From assembly GCA_964472875.1 (NCBI GenBank), contig CAYYMD010000047.1, positions 1-23,219 on the forward strand: a DNA stretch of 23,219 nt. The letters run 5' to 3'. Origin of the DNA: CAYYMD01 sp964472875 (GTDB taxonomy: Bacteria > Planctomycetota > Phycisphaerae > SM23-33). The notes under the pieces were generated by a model. That model ran no database searches, was not told where the DNA came from, and saw only the letters and a program-made list of their open reading frames with translations. Shown here piece by piece: positions 21,961-23,219 of the stretch; the stretch's first letter is position 1; the number at the start of each line of letters is the position of its first letter. The position numbers were made by a program, and so were the translations under genes.

Positions 21961-21976
21961 ATGAACCTACGTTCAT
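21961..21976. promoter_or_regulatory. Perfect dyad, likely operator
   Basis: ATGAAC-CTAC-GTTCAT is a perfect 6-bp inverted repeat with a 4-bp spacer. It overlaps the edge of the -10 box at 21975-21980 and covers the expected transcript start (about 21967) of the DUF134 run. A protein bound there would block transcription. The DUF134 product is the nearest candidate. Confidence 0.55.
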
Positions 21977-22036
21977 TATAGTATCGACAGGTAACCGAGT
22001 CAAGTCGGATGATAAATTTTACCCAAAATTTTTTAC
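21975..22036 (-). promoter_or_regulatory. Near-consensus sigma-70 promoter with UP-like element
   Basis: Read on the minus strand, TTGACT (complement of 21998-22003) is followed after exactly 17 bp by TATAAT (complement of 21975-21980). Upstream, 22010-22036 is AT-rich (GGTAAAAAATTTTGGGTAAA), as in UP elements. The leader to the DUF134 ATG at 21912 would be about 55 nt. This is the best promoter in the window. Confidence 0.75.
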
Positions 22037-23040
22037 CCGCCGTAGGCCTCGGGCCGGGCGGGATACTGGGGCGTTCGGCCCTGGAGGACGGCTATTACGT
22101 CGTGGACCACCTCGCACATGTTTTCCATGGCCTTGGGCACACGCGCCGCTATGTGAGGCGTTAGGATGGCCTGCTCGGCCGGCAGGTCGAACAGCGGATA
22201 GTCCGTCGGCGGCGGTTCCGGGTCATGGCAGTCTATGGCGATGGCCGAGATTCGCCCGGCCTTTACCGCCTCGGCCAGTGCGGCGTAATCCACGCACGGC
22301 CCGCGGGCGGCATTTATGAATTGAGCGCCATTCCTGAACTGTCGCAGCGTCTCGACATTGATTAACTGCCGTGTAAGGTCCGTCAGCGGCACGTGCAGCG
22401 TGACCACGTCGCTGCGGGCGTAGAGGTCGGCCTTGTCGGCCGATTCGGCGTCGTAATCCAGCGAGATGGGGCGGATGTCGTTATAGATGACCTTTATGCC
22501 CAATCCCGCGGCAGCCCGGCCGACGCGGCTGCCGATTCGTCCGCAGCCGACAATGCCCAGCGTCATGTCGGCCAGGAATCGCCCGAACCGCTGCTTGCGG
22601 ACTTTGTGGAACTGTTCAGGCGGCAGGTGGCCGTCCATCGGCCAGAATCGGCGGTTGAGCATGAGAATCATCGCGATGGTGTAATCGACCACGGCCAGCG
22701 TGTTTGCGGCCGGCGTGTGGACGACCTCGATGCCGCGGTTCTTCGCGGCGGGGACGTCTATGTTCTCCAGCGCCACGCCGGCGCGGCCGATGACCTTCAA
22801 CCGTCCGGCATTTTCCAGAAGCGCCTCATCCACCTGCGTATAAGTTCGCACAACGAGCCCGTCGGCGCGGCCGATGACATCGCCAACATTTTCGGCCGAT
22901 GAGCGAATCACCTCGGCGTGTTCGTTCAGATATTCAATCGCGCTGTCTGTAAGCGGCTCCGTAACGACGACCGTCGGCTTCTTTGACACCGTTTCGTGTG
23001 CAAACGAGTTGCCCGAACTACATTTCTTATCGGTATTCAT
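22033..23040 (-). CDS. D-isomer-specific 2-hydroxyacid dehydrogenase, phosphoglycerate dehydrogenase type
   Basis: The 335-residue product has both domains of the family: a substrate domain with KVIGRAGVALENIDVPAAK (83-100), and an NAD domain with GCGRIG (165-170) and the acidic Asp188. The catalytic set is Arg246 (NAARGP), Glu275 (DPEPPP) and His296 (TPHIAAR). No ACT domain follows, so it is shorter than regulated SerA proteins. 3-Phosphoglycerate is the most likely substrate by sequence style, but glyoxylate, hydroxypyruvate or other 2-ketoacids remain possible. The ATG at 23040 (MNTDKKC) is preferred; the frame is open to 23151. No strong Shine-Dalgarno sequence or terminator is seen. Confidence 0.85.
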   Translation of the reverse strand: MNTDKKCSSGNSFAHETVSKKPTVVVTEPLTDSAIEYLNEHAEVIRSSAENVGDVIGRADGLVVRTYTQVDEALLENAGRLKVIGRAGVALENIDVPAAKNRGIEVVHTPAANTLAVVDYTIAMILMLNRRFWPMDGHLPPEQFHKVRKQRFGRFLADMTLGIVGCGRIGSRVGRAAAGLGIKVIYNDIRPISLDYDAESADKADLYARSDVVTLHVPLTDLTRQLINVETLRQFRNGAQFINAARGPCVDYAALAEAVKAGRISAIAIDCHDPEPPPTDYPLFDLPAEQAILTPHIAARVPKAMENMCEVVHDVIAVLQGRTPQYPARPEAYGG

Positions 23041-23072
23041 AGCGTGAGTAATGTTAATGGGCCGGCAACAAG

Positions 23073-23107
23073 ATTGTCCAGTGAATGCATCATTTTGACT
23101 GGATAAT
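23073..23107. promoter_or_regulatory. Inverted repeat upstream of the dehydrogenase gene
   Basis: ATTGTCCAGT (23073-23082) and ACTGGATAAT (23098-23107) are inverted copies with one mismatch (a possible G-U in RNA), 15 bp apart. The element lies 33 bp or more before the ATG at 23040. It could be an operator or leader hairpin. The rest of 23041-23219 shows no gene. Confidence 0.3.
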
Positions 23108-23219
23108 AATACGCCCTTGCCCGCGAATATTACGTCCGCGGCACAAAACATCGCGTCAATCTGAAAGTGGTGTAATTAATTGTGTGTAACTTTGTGGATT
23201 GGTGTTGATCGTGTCATCC

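Overview
The window is high-GC bacterial DNA with tightly packed genes on both strands and several stop/start overlaps. The gene content points to an anaerobic or microaerophilic Planctomycetota-type bacterium, perhaps Phycisphaerae. This rests on a DUF58 / BatA-like / VIT-vWA gene set, a Bacteroides/planctomycete-type ketol-acid reductoisomerase, ferredoxin-containing MinD ATPases, DUF5320 and DUF134 proteins, and short intergenic repeats built on words such as TTTGAGATTT and CCGAAATCCGAAA. The assignment is inference; no rRNA or tRNA gene is visible.

Layout. 1-656 has no convincing gene and is full of palindromes and short repeats. 657-2373 (+) is ruvA and ruvB, for Holliday junction branch migration. 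2387-5953 (-) is a three-gene run: 5-formyltetrahydrofolate cyclo-ligase, a membrane-anchored L,D-transpeptidase with a LysM-like segment, and an exported transglutaminase-like protein; the last two look like cell-envelope enzymes. 6068-9812 (+) is rsmD, a DUF58 protein and a BatA-like membrane protein, joined by TAATG and ATGA overlaps. It is followed at 9920-12181 by an exported VIT plus von Willebrand A protein. ybeY (-, with an unusual third metal ligand) and ilvC (+, with a repeat-derived C-terminal tail) diverge at about 12.7 kb. A small HicA/HicB pair and a possible tiny lipoprotein fill 14.1-14.7 kb.

14795-21912 is the most coherent accessory region. On the minus strand a small cysteine protein (possible minimal NifU/IscU-like scaffold), two MinD-type ATPases each with two inserted 4Fe-4S motifs, and an Mrp-type Fe-S carrier ATPase form one run (17711 down to 14795). 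A second minus-strand run (21912 down to 19473) has a DUF134 regulator, a NifX/NifB-type dinitrogenase cofactor-domain protein, a DUF89 protein with an N-terminal CxxC, a glycine/arginine-rich zinc-ribbon protein and a DUF5320 protein. Together they suggest metal or Fe-S cluster handling. A plus-strand gene for an exported, tyrosine-rich protein with a tandem 150-residue duplication lies between the two runs and ends at a clear terminator. The second run starts from a near-consensus sigma-70 promoter whose -10 box is overlapped by a perfect dyad, a likely operator.

The right end (22033-23040, -) is a D-isomer-specific 2-hydroxyacid dehydrogenase of the phosphoglycerate dehydrogenase type. No CRISPR array, insertion sequence, prophage or complete transposase was found.
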